From NCBI RefSeq assembly GCF_001968825.1, contig NZ_MIEU01000014.1:62001-126000 (forward strand): DNA of 64,000 nt. The letters run 5' to 3'. Made by a program: the position numbers and the translations under genes. Under the pieces are notes generated by a model, which was given only the letters and a program-made list of their open reading frames with translations, had not been told where the DNA came from and did not search any database. The DNA comes from Tersicoccus sp. Bi-70. GTDB taxonomy: Bacteria > Actinomycetota > Actinomycetes > Actinomycetales > Micrococcaceae. Shown here one piece after another: positions 25,492 to 34,119 of the stretch; position 1 is the stretch's first letter; every line of letters begins with the position of its first letter.

Positions 25492-26256
25492 ATGCGAGAC
25501 GGGTCGGCGGCAGCGGGAGCGGGAACCGGGACGGCGCGCGTCGGCATCTCCGGCTGGCGGTACGCCCCCTGGCGCGGCTCGTTCTACCCGAAGGGACTGC
25601 CCCAGCGCCGGGAACTGGAGTACGCCGCCGCGCACCTGCGCACCATCGAGATCAACGGCTCCTTCTACTCACTGCAGCGGCCCTCCAGCTACCGGCAGTG
25701 GTACGCGGACACCCCGGAGGACTTCGTCTTCTCGGTCAAGGGCGGCCGCTACATCACCCACCTGCTCCGGCTGCGCAACGTGCACCGTGCGCTGGCCAAC
25801 TTCTTCGCCTCCGGCGTGCTGGCCCTCGAGGAGAAGCTGGGACCGGTGCTGTGGCAGCTGCCCGAGCGGGTGGAGTACGACGCCGGGACGCTGGAGCAGT
25901 TCCTCGCGCAGTTGCCGCGCACGACGGCCGAGGCCGCCCGGCTCGGCGCGGACCACGACGAGAAGCTGACGACGGAGCGTACCTGGCTCGACGTCGATGT
26001 CGACCGTCCGCTGCGCCACGCCCTCGAGATCCGCCACCCCGGTCACGACACCCCGGCGTTCGTGGAGCAGGTGCGCCGGCACGGCGTCGCCCTCGTCGTC
26101 GCGGACACCGCGGGACGCTGGCCGGACCTGCGGCACGTGACCGCGGGCGTCGGTCCCGACCCCGCGCACGTCGTCGGCGTCACCGGTCCCGGCACTCGCC
26201 GCTCCTGCGCACCCCGACGACGAGTAGCGTGCAGAGGGAGAGCACGCTTCCGATGA
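25492..26256 (+). CDS. DUF72 (YecE-like) TIM-barrel protein, C-terminally truncated
   Basis: The first ~220 residues follow the DUF72 barrel well (VGISGWRYAPWRGSFYP, TIEINGSFYSLQRPSSYRQW, ALEIRHPGH, VVADTAGRWPDLRHVTA). After residue ~222 the product departs into an Arg/Gly-rich tail ending at 254. The expected final strand and helix with YVRLHG and YFDND are absent in all frames before 26269. Family length is usually about 250-300. The protein is therefore probably broken or in decay. Start ATG 25492 is six bases after TAGCGT, suggesting a leaderless transcript. Confidence 0.75.
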   Translation: MRDGSAAAGAGTGTARVGISGWRYAPWRGSFYPKGLPQRRELEYAAAHLRTIEINGSFYSLQRPSSYRQWYADTPEDFVFSVKGGRYITHLLRLRNVHRALANFFASGVLALEEKLGPVLWQLPERVEYDAGTLEQFLAQLPRTTAEAARLGADHDEKLTTERTWLDVDVDRPLRHALEIRHPGHDTPAFVEQVRRHGVALVVADTAGRWPDLRHVTAGVGPDPAHVVGVTGPGTRRSCAPRRRVACRGRARFR

Positions 26257-26268
26257 AAGGGCGAGACC

Positions 26269-26931
26269 ATGGCGGACACCGCGATCTTCGACGTCGACGG
26301 GACCCTGGTCGACACCAACTACCAGCACGCGCTGGCCTGGTACCAGGCGTTCCGGCGGTTCGACATCACCCTGCCCGTGTGGCGCCTGCACCGCGCGATC
26401 GGCATGGGCGGTGATCAACTCGTGCCCCACGTCGCCGGCGACGCCGTCGAGAAGGAGCACGGTGACGCGCTGCGGGACACCTGGGTGGAGGAGTTCGACG
26501 GCATGATCGACTCCGTCGCCGCGTTCGAGGGTGCCCGCGAGCTGCTCGCCGAGGTCAAGGACCGCGGCTTCCGGCTGGTTCTCGCCAGTTCGGGCAAGAA
26601 GAAGCACGTCGAGCATTTCCTCGACCTCGTCGGCGGCAGGGACATCACGGACGCCTGGACGACCTCCGAGGACGCCGAGCAGTCCAAACCCGCGCCCGAC
26701 CTCGTGCAGGTGGCACTGGAGAAGGTCGGCGGGAACGACGCCGTCATGATCGGCGACTCGACGTGGGACGCGATCGCCGCCGGCAAGGCCGACATCCCGA
26801 CCATCGCCGTGCGCACCGGGGGTTTCTCCGTCGAGGAGCTGACCGAGGCGGGCGCCATCACGGTGGTCGACTCCCTGACCGACCTGCGGGACGGCCTCGA
26901 CGACACGCCGCTGGGTCGGCCCGGCCGATGA
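26269..26931 (+). CDS. HAD-superfamily phosphatase (PGM/beta-phosphoglucomutase-like)
   Basis: A 220-residue HAD hydrolase. Motif I is FDVDGTLVDTN (two Asp). A capping helical domain follows. Motif II is LASSGKKKH, motif III Lys is in SKPAPDLV, and motif IV is MIGDSTWDAIAAGKA. It resembles phosphoglycolate phosphatase or beta-phosphoglucomutase types, without a defining substrate. The start is ATG 26269, 12 bases after the DUF72 stop. It overlaps the next gene by four bases (ATGA). Confidence 0.88.
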   Translation: MADTAIFDVDGTLVDTNYQHALAWYQAFRRFDITLPVWRLHRAIGMGGDQLVPHVAGDAVEKEHGDALRDTWVEEFDGMIDSVAAFEGARELLAEVKDRGFRLVLASSGKKKHVEHFLDLVGGRDITDAWTTSEDAEQSKPAPDLVQVALEKVGGNDAVMIGDSTWDAIAAGKADIPTIAVRTGGFSVEELTEAGAITVVDSLTDLRDGLDDTPLGRPGR

Positions 26932-27749
26932 GCGACAGCGGAGCGATTCAGCCCGGCACACCGGACGACGGCGTGGCGACCCGGTCGGCCGAGGCGGCCG
27001 CCGCGGACGAGCAGCGCGCCCTGACGGCGCTGAACGCGGACACCGGGCCGGCCGGCTCGACGTGGTCCTACGGATCGGAGCCGGACCAGCTGGCCGAGCT
27101 GTTCGGGCCCGACGACGGGCCGCTCGTCGTCGTCGTGCACGGCGGCTACTTCCGACCGGGTACGGACCGCGCCCACGCCCGTCCCCAGGCACGAGCCCTC
27201 GCGGCGGAGGGGTATCACGTGGCGCTCGCCGAGTACCGGCGGGTTCCAGGTACGCCCGATGTCACGGTCGAGGACCTGCGGGCGCTCGACGTCGCCCTCA
27301 CCGGAGACCACGGGCCCGCTGCCGCCTGGGTGGGTCACTCCGCCGGTGGCGCCCTCGTCCTGCTGCGCGCGCTCGCCGACGACGCCGCCCCGGTACCGGT
27401 CCTGGCGCTGGCGCCGGTCGCGGATCTCGCGGTCGCGTACCGCGACCATCTCGGGTCGGACGCCGTGCCGGACTGGATCGGCGGGTCCCCCACCGCCCAC
27501 CCGGACCGCTATGCGCGCCTGGATCCGCAGGCGCTGCTGGAGTCCGGCGCCGAGCCGACCGCCCCCGTGACCGTCCTGCACGGGGACCTCGACACGCTGG
27601 TGCCGGTCGGTCTGACCACGGGACTGCCCGCGAACCCGCGGCTGCACACGCGGATCCTGTCGGGAGCGCACCACCTCGACTTGATCGACCCGGACAGCCC
27701 GTACTGGCCGACCGTGCTCGAGGAGTTGCGGCAGCTCACCGGCCGCTGA
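26928..27749 (+). CDS. Alpha/beta hydrolase, probable kynurenine formamidase
   Basis: A 273-residue serine hydrolase. An oxyanion HGGYFRPG motif is near residue 66, the nucleophile is in GHSAGGALVLLRAL, the Asp is in HGDLDTLVP and the His is in GAHHLDLIDP. The HGG-Y/W motif, the RAHARPQARALAAEGYHVAL stretch and the chain length match the arylformamidase/kynurenine formamidase group. A kynureninase gene lies 1.1 kb away. The first ~40 residues are low-complexity. The start ATG overlaps the HAD gene stop. The specific substrate remains inferred. Confidence 0.7.
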   Translation: MSDSGAIQPGTPDDGVATRSAEAAAADEQRALTALNADTGPAGSTWSYGSEPDQLAELFGPDDGPLVVVVHGGYFRPGTDRAHARPQARALAAEGYHVALAEYRRVPGTPDVTVEDLRALDVALTGDHGPAAAWVGHSAGGALVLLRALADDAAPVPVLALAPVADLAVAYRDHLGSDAVPDWIGGSPTAHPDRYARLDPQALLESGAEPTAPVTVLHGDLDTLVPVGLTTGLPANPRLHTRILSGAHHLDLIDPDSPYWPTVLEELRQLTGR

Positions 27750-27814
27750 GGTTCTCGGGCGTTTCTCCGAATCCGTCAGCTCCGCGCCGTTCGTCAGGCT
27801 GTGCCCTGACGCGT

Positions 27815-27920
27815 CGCTGAGTCCGCCGGTTGCAGCCGCGCGGATCGCTGAGTCCGCCGGTTCCGCCCTTCCGCCCCGGTCATTGACCACCCGCTGAGGG
27901 TGGAAGTGGCGGACTCAGCG
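27815..27920. repeat. Composite palindromic element downstream of the hydrolase gene
   Basis: CGCTGAGTCCGCCGGTT occurs at 27815 and again at 27846. The reverse complement of its first 13 bases, GGCGGACTCAGCG, occurs at 27908. The pair 27846/27908 makes a 75-bp palindrome very like the 72-73 bp family in size and layout but different in sequence. It sits between convergent genes. Confidence 0.65.
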
Positions 27921-27980
27921 GAGTCTCGGCCGGGCGCAGGACAGCTCAGCCGTCCGTCTGCCCCGTCGCTCCTGTCCGGG

Positions 27981-28748
27981 TCACCAGGGCAGAATGCCGT
28001 ACCCGCCGTCGCCGTCGCCCTCGGTGGTCCACAGGTGTCCGTAGAGCACACCGGAGGGCCCGTCGTCGGGCAGCGTCGCCAGGTACACGCTGGGCTCGGC
28101 GCCCTGCTCGACCGGCCGGATGCCCCGGTGGCCGTTGAACTCGGTGTCGGTGAAGCCCGGGTTCGCGGCGTTGACCTTGATCGGGGTGCCGGCCAGTTCC
28201 TTGGCGTACTGGGCGGTGAGCATGTTGACCGCGGCCTTCGACGACGGGTACTGCGCCGACGCCGGCATCGTGCTCAGGGGCGAACCCGGATTGGACGTCG
28301 CGTCGATCGACCCGACCTCACTCGACACCTGCACGATCCGCGCGGCGGGAGCCTTGCGCAGCAGCGGCAGCATCGCGTTGGTCACGCGCACCAGACCGAA
28401 CACATTCACCTCGAAGACGGCGCGCATGTCCTCGATCGACGTCTCGCCGGGGGTGGCGCGGCGGCCGCTCGCGCTGGGGATGCCCGCGTTGTTGACCAGC
28501 ACGTCGAGGTGGCCGAAGTCCTTCTCGATCTGCTCCGCGGCGGCGGTCACTGACGCGTCGTCGGTGACGTCGAGGCTGATGAACCGCGCGTCGATGCCCT
28601 CCTGCGTCAGTGTCCGCTCGGCCTCGGCGCCCCGGTCGGCGTCCCGCGCACCCACGAGCACGGTCATGCCGCGCTTCCCGAGCTGCCGGGCGGTCTCCAG
28701 TCCGATTCCCTTGTTCGCTCCGGTGATCAGAGCCACGGTGTCCGTCAT
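27981..28748 (-). CDS. Short-chain dehydrogenase/reductase
   Basis: A 255-residue SDR. The cofactor loop GANKGIG is at residues 10-16, NNAG near 88, the catalytic Tyr-Lys in YPSSKAAV near 168, and a catalytic Ser near VQVSSEVGSID. It resembles carbonyl reductase-type (SDR21-like) enzymes using NADPH. The start is ATG 28748. An open frame before it is Cys/Ser-rich and not part of the fold. The substrate is unknown, but the gene lies between two tryptophan-catabolism candidates. Confidence 0.88.
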   Translation of the reverse strand: MTDTVALITGANKGIGLETARQLGKRGMTVLVGARDADRGAEAERTLTQEGIDARFISLDVTDDASVTAAAEQIEKDFGHLDVLVNNAGIPSASGRRATPGETSIEDMRAVFEVNVFGLVRVTNAMLPLLRKAPAARIVQVSSEVGSIDATSNPGSPLSTMPASAQYPSSKAAVNMLTAQYAKELAGTPIKVNAANPGFTDTEFNGHRGIRPVEQGAEPSVYLATLPDDGPSGVLYGHLWTTEGDGDGGYGILPW

Positions 28749-28886
28749 CGTCCCAGTATGCGCGGGGTGAGGGACGACCGCGCCCGACGCAGACACCGTG
28801 CTCACGGCACACCAGGCTGCCGCGCAGGACGACGCGACGAGGTCCGAACCCGCTGACTCGGGTGCCAACGCGACACCCGGCAGGTG

Positions 28887-30248
28887 TCAGCCGAGCAGCT
28901 CGTCGATCCGCAGGAGCGCGGCGGCGACCTCGGCGAACGACGTCGAGAGCGGGGCCAGTCCGAGCCGGATTCCGTCGGGCTCCCGGAAGTCCGGCACGAT
29001 GCCCTCGCCCCACAGCTGCCGGTAGAGCTCCCGGCACCGGGGGTGGGCGATCGTCACGTGTGCGCCGCGCTGCGCCGGGTCCCGCGGGCTGACCACCCGG
29101 ACGCCGTGCCGGGACAGCAGACCGTCGACCACGGCGATGACGAACGCACCGAGGTCCACCGCCTTGTCCCGGACGGCGGTCAGCCCGACCTCGTCGATCA
29201 GGTCGACGGTGTCCTCGATGCCGACCATGCCGAGGACGGCGGGCGTGCCCGAGACGAATCGCCGCATCCCGTTCCCCGCGGCGTAGTCCGGTCCCATGGT
29301 GAACGGCTCGGCGTGCCCCATCCAGCCGGTGATCGGCGAGGCGAGATCCGCCTGCAGCCGCGCGGCCACGTAGCCGAACGCGGGCGCGCCGGGCCCGCCG
29401 TTGAGGAACTTGTAGGAGCAGCCGACGGCGAGGTCGACGTCGTGCTCGTCCAGTCCCTCCTCGACGACGCCGGCGGAGTGGCAGAGGTCCCACAGCACGA
29501 GGGCCCCGGCGTCGTGCACGGCCGCGGTGATCGCCGGCAGGTCCGCGAGCCAGGCCGACTTGTACGCCACATGGGAGAGCAGGACGACGGCGGTCCGCTC
29601 ACCGACGGCGTCACGCACCTGCTCGACGGTCACGCCCGCGGCCGGGTCCGGCTCGATCCAGACGAGCTCCACGTCCAGCGCGTCGGCGAGCGTCGCGGCG
29701 ACATACCGGTCGGTCGGGAAGTTCTCCGAGTCGAGGACCAGTTCGGTGCGGCGACCGTCGCTGGCCGCCCGCTGGTGGACCAGCGCGGCGTGCAGCAACT
29801 TGTAGAGCATGACGGTGGTCGAGTCCCCGACCACGGTCTGCCCGGCGGCGGCACCGAGGCACACGGCGCCGAGCCGGTCCCCCAGCCGGTACGGCAGCGC
29901 CATCCACTGCTCGTCCCAGGAGCGGATCAGTCCGGTTCCCCAGGCGCCGCGCACGAGATCGTGCAGCCGGGCCTCGGTCGCGCGGAGCGGGCGCCCGAGC
30001 GAGTTCCCGTCCAGGTACGCGGTCACGGGGACACCGGCGCCCGGCGCGTCGGCGGGCGCGAAGAGGTCCCGGCAGGCGGCGAGCGCGTCGGCGGCATCGA
30101 GCGCGGCCGCGGCGTCACGGACGGCGGCGGCCGAGGTCAACCCGGCCGCGCCGGGCGTGGGGGCGGTCGACGCGAGGCCGGCGGGGTGGGTATCGCTCGG
30201 GGTGTCCTGGATGGCAGGCTCGGGGATGCGGGAGGTCACACGGACCAT
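28887..30248 (-). CDS. kynU: Kynureninase
   Basis: PLP enzyme that cleaves kynurenine to anthranilate and alanine, 453 residues, full length. Marks are the early NSLGRPLRATEARL segment, the tight PLP-phosphate site near GDSTTVMLYKLLHAAL, DLCHSAGVV with the ring-stacking Asp, and the Schiff-base Lys in GCSYKFLNGGPGAP. The start codon is ATG 30248. A longer frame overlaps the divergent gene and is not used. Tryptophan 2,3-dioxygenase is not in the window, so the pathway must be completed elsewhere. Confidence 0.93.
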   Translation of the reverse strand: MVRVTSRIPEPAIQDTPSDTHPAGLASTAPTPGAAGLTSAAAVRDAAAALDAADALAACRDLFAPADAPGAGVPVTAYLDGNSLGRPLRATEARLHDLVRGAWGTGLIRSWDEQWMALPYRLGDRLGAVCLGAAAGQTVVGDSTTVMLYKLLHAALVHQRAASDGRRTELVLDSENFPTDRYVAATLADALDVELVWIEPDPAAGVTVEQVRDAVGERTAVVLLSHVAYKSAWLADLPAITAAVHDAGALVLWDLCHSAGVVEEGLDEHDVDLAVGCSYKFLNGGPGAPAFGYVAARLQADLASPITGWMGHAEPFTMGPDYAAGNGMRRFVSGTPAVLGMVGIEDTVDLIDEVGLTAVRDKAVDLGAFVIAVVDGLLSRHGVRVVSPRDPAQRGAHVTIAHPRCRELYRQLWGEGIVPDFREPDGIRLGLAPLSTSFAEVAAALLRIDELLG

Positions 30249-30297
30249 CCTGCGGCAGTCGGGGCCGCTCGTGCCACCGACACCCGAGGGAGGAACC

Positions 30298-30948
30298 GTG
30301 CCGGAACCCGTCCGCGACCGCTTCGACGGACACATCGCCGGTTTCGGCACGGGCAGCGGCCTGCGCGTCGTCGTCGGCCACTGGCACGCCTCGCCGTTCG
30401 GCGCCTTCACCGACGTCATGCTCCAGGCGGCGGACGGCACCCGCACGCTGCTGGCCCCCGACCGCGCGATCGCCGACTACGTCGGTGCCACCTACCGGTT
30501 CGACGAGGTGCGCATCGAGGCCGTCTCCTGCGCGATCGCCCCCGTGATCCGGACCCGTGGCGAACCGCGCGACGGGGTTCTGACCGCGACGCTCGACCTC
30601 GCGGCCGCCGGCCTGACGGTGACCGTGGGCATCGGTGGCCGCACCGGGTGGGGCCGTCTGCTCCGCCTGGTGCCGGGGCCGCTCGCGGCCGCTCCCCCGT
30701 GGCTGCAGCTGATCGACCCGGTCGCGGGGCGGCTGGTGCGCGGGGTCCACACCGCGGGGACCGCGGGCGCGGGCCGTCGCGAGTACTACGGCGTCCGCGA
30801 CCTGCACCACGTCGTGTCGGTCGACGGAGACGACGCCGGCACGGACCTCGGGGGCCTGCGCCCGCTCGATCCGCCCGTGACGTTCGGCTTCTCCTCGGCC
30901 CCGGCCGCGCCGTCCCTCGCTCGCGTCACCACGACCATCGTGCGCTGA
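30298..30948 (+). CDS. Hypothetical protein
   Basis: Not recognised. A 216-residue soluble protein, divergent from kynU with 49 bases between starts. The start is GTG 30298 with GAGGGAGGA upstream. It has repeated beta-strand patterns (RVVVGHWHASPFGAF, VMLQAADGTRTLLAP) and a conserved-looking GVHTAGTAGAGRREYYGVRDLHH segment. There are no signal peptides or membrane segments. Base use matches neighbours, so it is probably a real actinobacterial gene of unknown function. Confidence 0.6.
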   Translation: MPEPVRDRFDGHIAGFGTGSGLRVVVGHWHASPFGAFTDVMLQAADGTRTLLAPDRAIADYVGATYRFDEVRIEAVSCAIAPVIRTRGEPRDGVLTATLDLAAAGLTVTVGIGGRTGWGRLLRLVPGPLAAAPPWLQLIDPVAGRLVRGVHTAGTAGAGRREYYGVRDLHHVVSVDGDDAGTDLGGLRPLDPPVTFGFSSAPAAPSLARVTTTIVR

Positions 30949-30972
30949 CGCGTCCCGGTGGCGGAGCCGCGG

Positions 30973-31500
30973 TCAGGACTGCTGCTGCTCGGCCGCCCAC
31001 ACGTCGACGCGTCGGGCGCTCTCCTGCTCGGAGAGGTCCTCGACCCGGCTGAGGATCGACCAGCGCACGCCGAACGGATCGCGGATGCTGGCGAACCGGT
31101 CGCCGGAGACGAACGTGGTGAGCGGTTCGCGGATCGTGGCCCCGGCCGCCTCGGCGCGGCGGGTCACCTCGTCGGCGTCCTCGACGTAGAGGCCCAGGGA
31201 GTAGCAGTCGTCCTCCCCCTCGGGTGAGGGAACGAGGTGGTAGTCGGGCATCGGCTCGCCGAGCTGCAGGTGGCCCTGCCCGAAGTCGAGTTCGGCGTGC
31301 GCGACGACGCCGCCCATCTCGGTGACGCCGACGACGCGGGCGCCGAAGACATCGCGGTAGAAGTCGATCGCCTCGCCCGCCCGCGGCACCGAGAGGAACG
31401 GGGTGAGGCTGGTGACGCCGTGCGGGACGCCGGCGGTCGTGTGCTGGCCGGTGACGCCCTTCGCGGCCGCCGATTCCTGGGTGCTCGTGTTCTCGCTCAT
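30973..31500 (-). CDS. VOC-family (glyoxalase/bleomycin-resistance-like) protein
   Basis: A 175-residue vicinal-oxygen-chelate protein. The two beta-alpha-beta-beta-beta modules are visible: TPFLSVPRAGEAIDFYRDVF and later GLYVEDADEVTRRAEAAG, ending FGVRWSILSRVEDLSE. It resembles the PhnB/3-demethylubiquinone-like subgroup. Substrate and metal are uncertain. The start ATG 31500 is six bases downstream of TACCGT (leaderless). It is divergent from the AraC gene across 84 bases. Confidence 0.85.
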   Translation of the reverse strand: MSENTSTQESAAAKGVTGQHTTAGVPHGVTSLTPFLSVPRAGEAIDFYRDVFGARVVGVTEMGGVVAHAELDFGQGHLQLGEPMPDYHLVPSPEGEDDCYSLGLYVEDADEVTRRAEAAGATIREPLTTFVSGDRFASIRDPFGVRWSILSRVEDLSEQESARRVDVWAAEQQQS

Positions 31501-31584
31501 GGCACGACGGTAGGGGCAGATGGATGCCCGGCGCTTGCAGATTCCCGCCACCGGAGCAGCGGATCGCGGCGCTAGGGTGTGGCC

Positions 31585-32436
31585 ATGACGGCGACCACGC
31601 GCGGGGTGCTCTACCCGGCCCGCCTGCCGCGGTTCACGCGGATCCCGGCGCCCTCACCGGTGGCGGATCTGGTGCGCTGGTTCTGGATCCCCGAATGGGA
31701 CATCGCCCCCGGCCGATCCTCCCGGCAGCACGTGGTGGCGTTCCCGGCGTCCAACCTCGTGGTCGAGCACGACGGTGTGGGCCTGGCCGGCCCGACGACG
31801 CGCCGTTCCCACCGGGACCTGCACGGCCGCGGCTGGGCGGTCGGGGCGATGCTGCGGCCGGCGGCCGTCCCCGCGTTCACGGACCATCCGACCGACCTGC
31901 GCGACACCTACCGTCCCGTCGACGCCGAGGACCTGCACACCGCGGTGGCGGCGGCGATGGACCTGGTCACCACGGATCCGGGCTCCCGGCACGACGCGGC
32001 CGTCGCCACCTTCACGTCCTGGTTGTGCGCCCGGGTTCCGGTCGTCACGGACACGGGGCGGACGGCCAACGCCCTCGCCGAGCTGATCGAGGCCGATGCG
32101 TCGATCAGCCGGGTCGAGGACGCCGCGGATCGGCTCGGCATCTCGGTGCGGACGGTCCAGCGCCTGTGCGCCGTGTACGTGGGGCTGACGCCGGCGGCGA
32201 TGATCCGTCGTCGCCGGCTGCAGGAGGCCGCCGAGCGGCTGCGGACCGTTCCCTCCACCTCCCTCGCCGATCTCGCCGCGGATCTGGGCTACGCCGATCA
32301 TGCGCACCTGACCAACGAGTTCCGTCGCGTGCTCGGCGTCACCCCGAGCGGTTACCGGCGCGAAGTAGCGCAGCCGGCACCGGCCGGACCCGGGCAGGAA
32401 GGCACGGACCGGGAGGGATCGGACGGCAGGGCGTGA
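31585..32436 (+). CDS. AraC-family transcriptional regulator
   Basis: A 283-residue regulator. The N-terminal ~150 residues (LVRWFWIPEWD, FPASNLVVEHDGVGL, RGWAVGAMLRP) match the DUF6597-type sensor domain. The C-terminal two-helix AraC DNA-binding domain is at about 185-265, with VEDAADRLGISVRTVQRL and DLAADLGYADHAHLTNEFRRVLG. The ATG at 31585 lies six bases after TAGGGT. A GTG two codons earlier is also possible. It is divergent from the VOC gene, which may be its target. Confidence 0.87.
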   Translation: MTATTRGVLYPARLPRFTRIPAPSPVADLVRWFWIPEWDIAPGRSSRQHVVAFPASNLVVEHDGVGLAGPTTRRSHRDLHGRGWAVGAMLRPAAVPAFTDHPTDLRDTYRPVDAEDLHTAVAAAMDLVTTDPGSRHDAAVATFTSWLCARVPVVTDTGRTANALAELIEADASISRVEDAADRLGISVRTVQRLCAVYVGLTPAAMIRRRRLQEAAERLRTVPSTSLADLAADLGYADHAHLTNEFRRVLGVTPSGYRREVAQPAPAGPGQEGTDREGSDGRA

Positions 32437-32517
32437 AGCCCAACCCGAACGACGGGACGTCGATCGGGTGAGGGCCGCTCGGGACGGACCTGAGTCCTCC
32501 GGGCCAGGGCGGACGAC

Positions 32518-33162
32518 TCAGGCGGAGACGGGACGTTCCGCGTGCTCGCAGGAGTTCACGGCGACGGTGAGCGGCACAGCGGTGCTCACCGACGCGCTCT
32601 CGGCCGCCGCGATCCCGGTCACGCCGTGCCGGTGCAGCAGGTCGGCGATCTCGCTCTCCTCGATGCCGGCGTCGCGAGCCAGGTCGGCCCCGGGCACCCG
32701 GTTGCCCAGCGCCAGCAGCAGTTCGGCCTCCAACGCGCGGGTGGCGTCGTCGAACTCGGCCACGAGCGCGTCGTCGACGGGTCCCTGACCGCTCGCACCG
32801 CCGTCACGGCTCTGGTCCAGACTCCATTCCAGGGACTCGGCGTGCCCGGCGGCGGCCAGCACGCGGCGGCCGAAGAAGCCGACGAACAGGCGCGGGTCGA
32901 CGTCGTCCGGCACGAGGACGGCCTCGCCGCTCACCGGCTGTTCGTGGAGGAAGCCGCACTCGCAGGCGAGCACCCGACGACCCTCGAGAGCAGCCTGGGC
33001 GATGACGTGGTTGGCCCGGTCGTGCATGGCGCCGAACTCGAGGCGCCGCTGCCGCATGGGGCGACCGCAGTGTGACGGGACGGAACTCTCCGCCGCCGCG
33101 GTGGGAAGGACGAGCAGGTCACCGAGTTCCTCGTGCTGGGGTTCCATCAGTCCGCTCTCCAT
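32518..33162 (-). CDS. Hypothetical protein with possible Cys/His metal knuckles
   Basis: Not recognised. A 214-residue protein. A first knuckle (SHCGRPM) near residue 31 and a second (ACECGFLHE) near residue 67 would place His, Cys, Cys and Cys to bind zinc. Between them is a basic segment (RQRRLEFGAMHDRANH). The C-terminal third has GADLARDAGIEESEIADLLHRHG, which resembles a helix-turn-helix. A ribosome site AAGGA precedes ATG 33162. It is divergent from a MarR gene and may be regulated by it. Confidence 0.55.
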   Translation of the reverse strand: MESGLMEPQHEELGDLLVLPTAAAESSVPSHCGRPMRQRRLEFGAMHDRANHVIAQAALEGRRVLACECGFLHEQPVSGEAVLVPDDVDPRLFVGFFGRRVLAAAGHAESLEWSLDQSRDGGASGQGPVDDALVAEFDDATRALEAELLLALGNRVPGADLARDAGIEESEIADLLHRHGVTGIAAAESASVSTAVPLTVAVNSCEHAERPVSA

Positions 33163-33267
33163 CGTCTGCCGTCCTTCTGTTCATGCTGGGCGGCTGGACG
33201 TTCCCGTCGATCCGCTGTGTCTGGCTTCACTCAACACGACTGACTATTAGTTTGTCTAGTTATTCGG

Positions 33268-33295
33268 ATGACGTGATGCATGAGAGACGTATGAT
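33268..33295 (+). promoter_or_regulatory. Promoter of the MarR gene (leaderless)
   Basis: ATGACG (-35), 16 bases, TATGAT (-10), then six bases to the ATG at 33302, with no ribosome site. The AT-rich stretch just upstream (33243-33263) stands out from the GC-rich background and carries TAGTT repeated ten bases apart, a possible MarR site. Confidence 0.55.
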
Positions 33296-33301
33296 TGCTT
33301 C

Positions 33302-33961
33302 ATGCAGCACGACGATCGCGCCTCTTCCGGCTACTGGTACGGCTCCACGCAGCCCGCCGCAGCCCCGGCATCGTCGACTCCCGCCCCGCTCGCACCGGTC
33401 GACACCAGCACTCGGCCCGACGCCGCCGAACCGGGCCGCCCCCGACCGGAGCATGCCGAGCCGGCGGTCCGCGTGTTGAACGCGCTCCGGGACTACCGGA
33501 CCGCCGAGTCCGCCATGCGCCGCCGCTCGCGGGAGGCCATGGGCATGGGCGAGAAGGACATGCTCGCGCTGCGCTATCTGCTGGAGGCCAACCGCGCCGG
33601 CACGCCGCTGACGCCCGGCGACCTCGCGCGCCGGCTCAGCATCTCGACCGCCTCGACGACGACGCTGCTCGACCGGCTGACGCGCAGCGGCCACGTCCGC
33701 CGGGCACCCCACCCGACGGACCGGCGCGCCCTGGTGGTGCTGCCGACGGCGGACACCGACGGCGAGGTGCGCAGCACGCTCGGCAGCATGCACGAACGGA
33801 TGCTGGGCGTCGCCCGCTCCCTCGACCCGGCGCAGGCCGAGATCGTCACCGACTTCCTCACCGCGATGGCCGACCAGGTCGCCGCGCCGCTGGATCCGCC
33901 GCACCCCGCCGGTCACGACCAGCACGATCACGCCGCACCGCGAGCCTCCCGGCGCGGCTGA
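33302..33961 (+). CDS. MarR-family transcriptional regulator
   Basis: A 219-residue MarR protein. The HTH is in the middle (LTPGDLARRLSISTASTTTLLDRLTRSGHVRRAPHPTDRRA), after an unusually long, Pro/Ala-rich, low-complexity N-terminal region of about 55 residues. The tail has HPAGHDQHDHAAP, a His-rich segment that could bind a metal. It is divergent from the metal-knuckle protein and shares its AT-rich control region. The start codon lies six bases after a good -10 box. Confidence 0.85.
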   Translation: MQHDDRASSGYWYGSTQPAAAPASSTPAPLAPVDTSTRPDAAEPGRPRPEHAEPAVRVLNALRDYRTAESAMRRRSREAMGMGEKDMLALRYLLEANRAGTPLTPGDLARRLSISTASTTTLLDRLTRSGHVRRAPHPTDRRALVVLPTADTDGEVRSTLGSMHERMLGVARSLDPAQAEIVTDFLTAMADQVAAPLDPPHPAGHDQHDHAAPRASRRG

Positions 33962-34119
33962 ACGCCGGCAGACCGGGACCTCACCGAACCTGATCGGTTG
34001 CGCAGAGCCGATCCACCTGTTCCGTCCCGCCTCCCCGCCGCCGGCTCGAGCGAGCAGCACAGCGGCAGGGTCGGCGTGGCGACCGCGCCGACGGTCAGCG
34101 GCCGGGCGTCGTCACCGGA

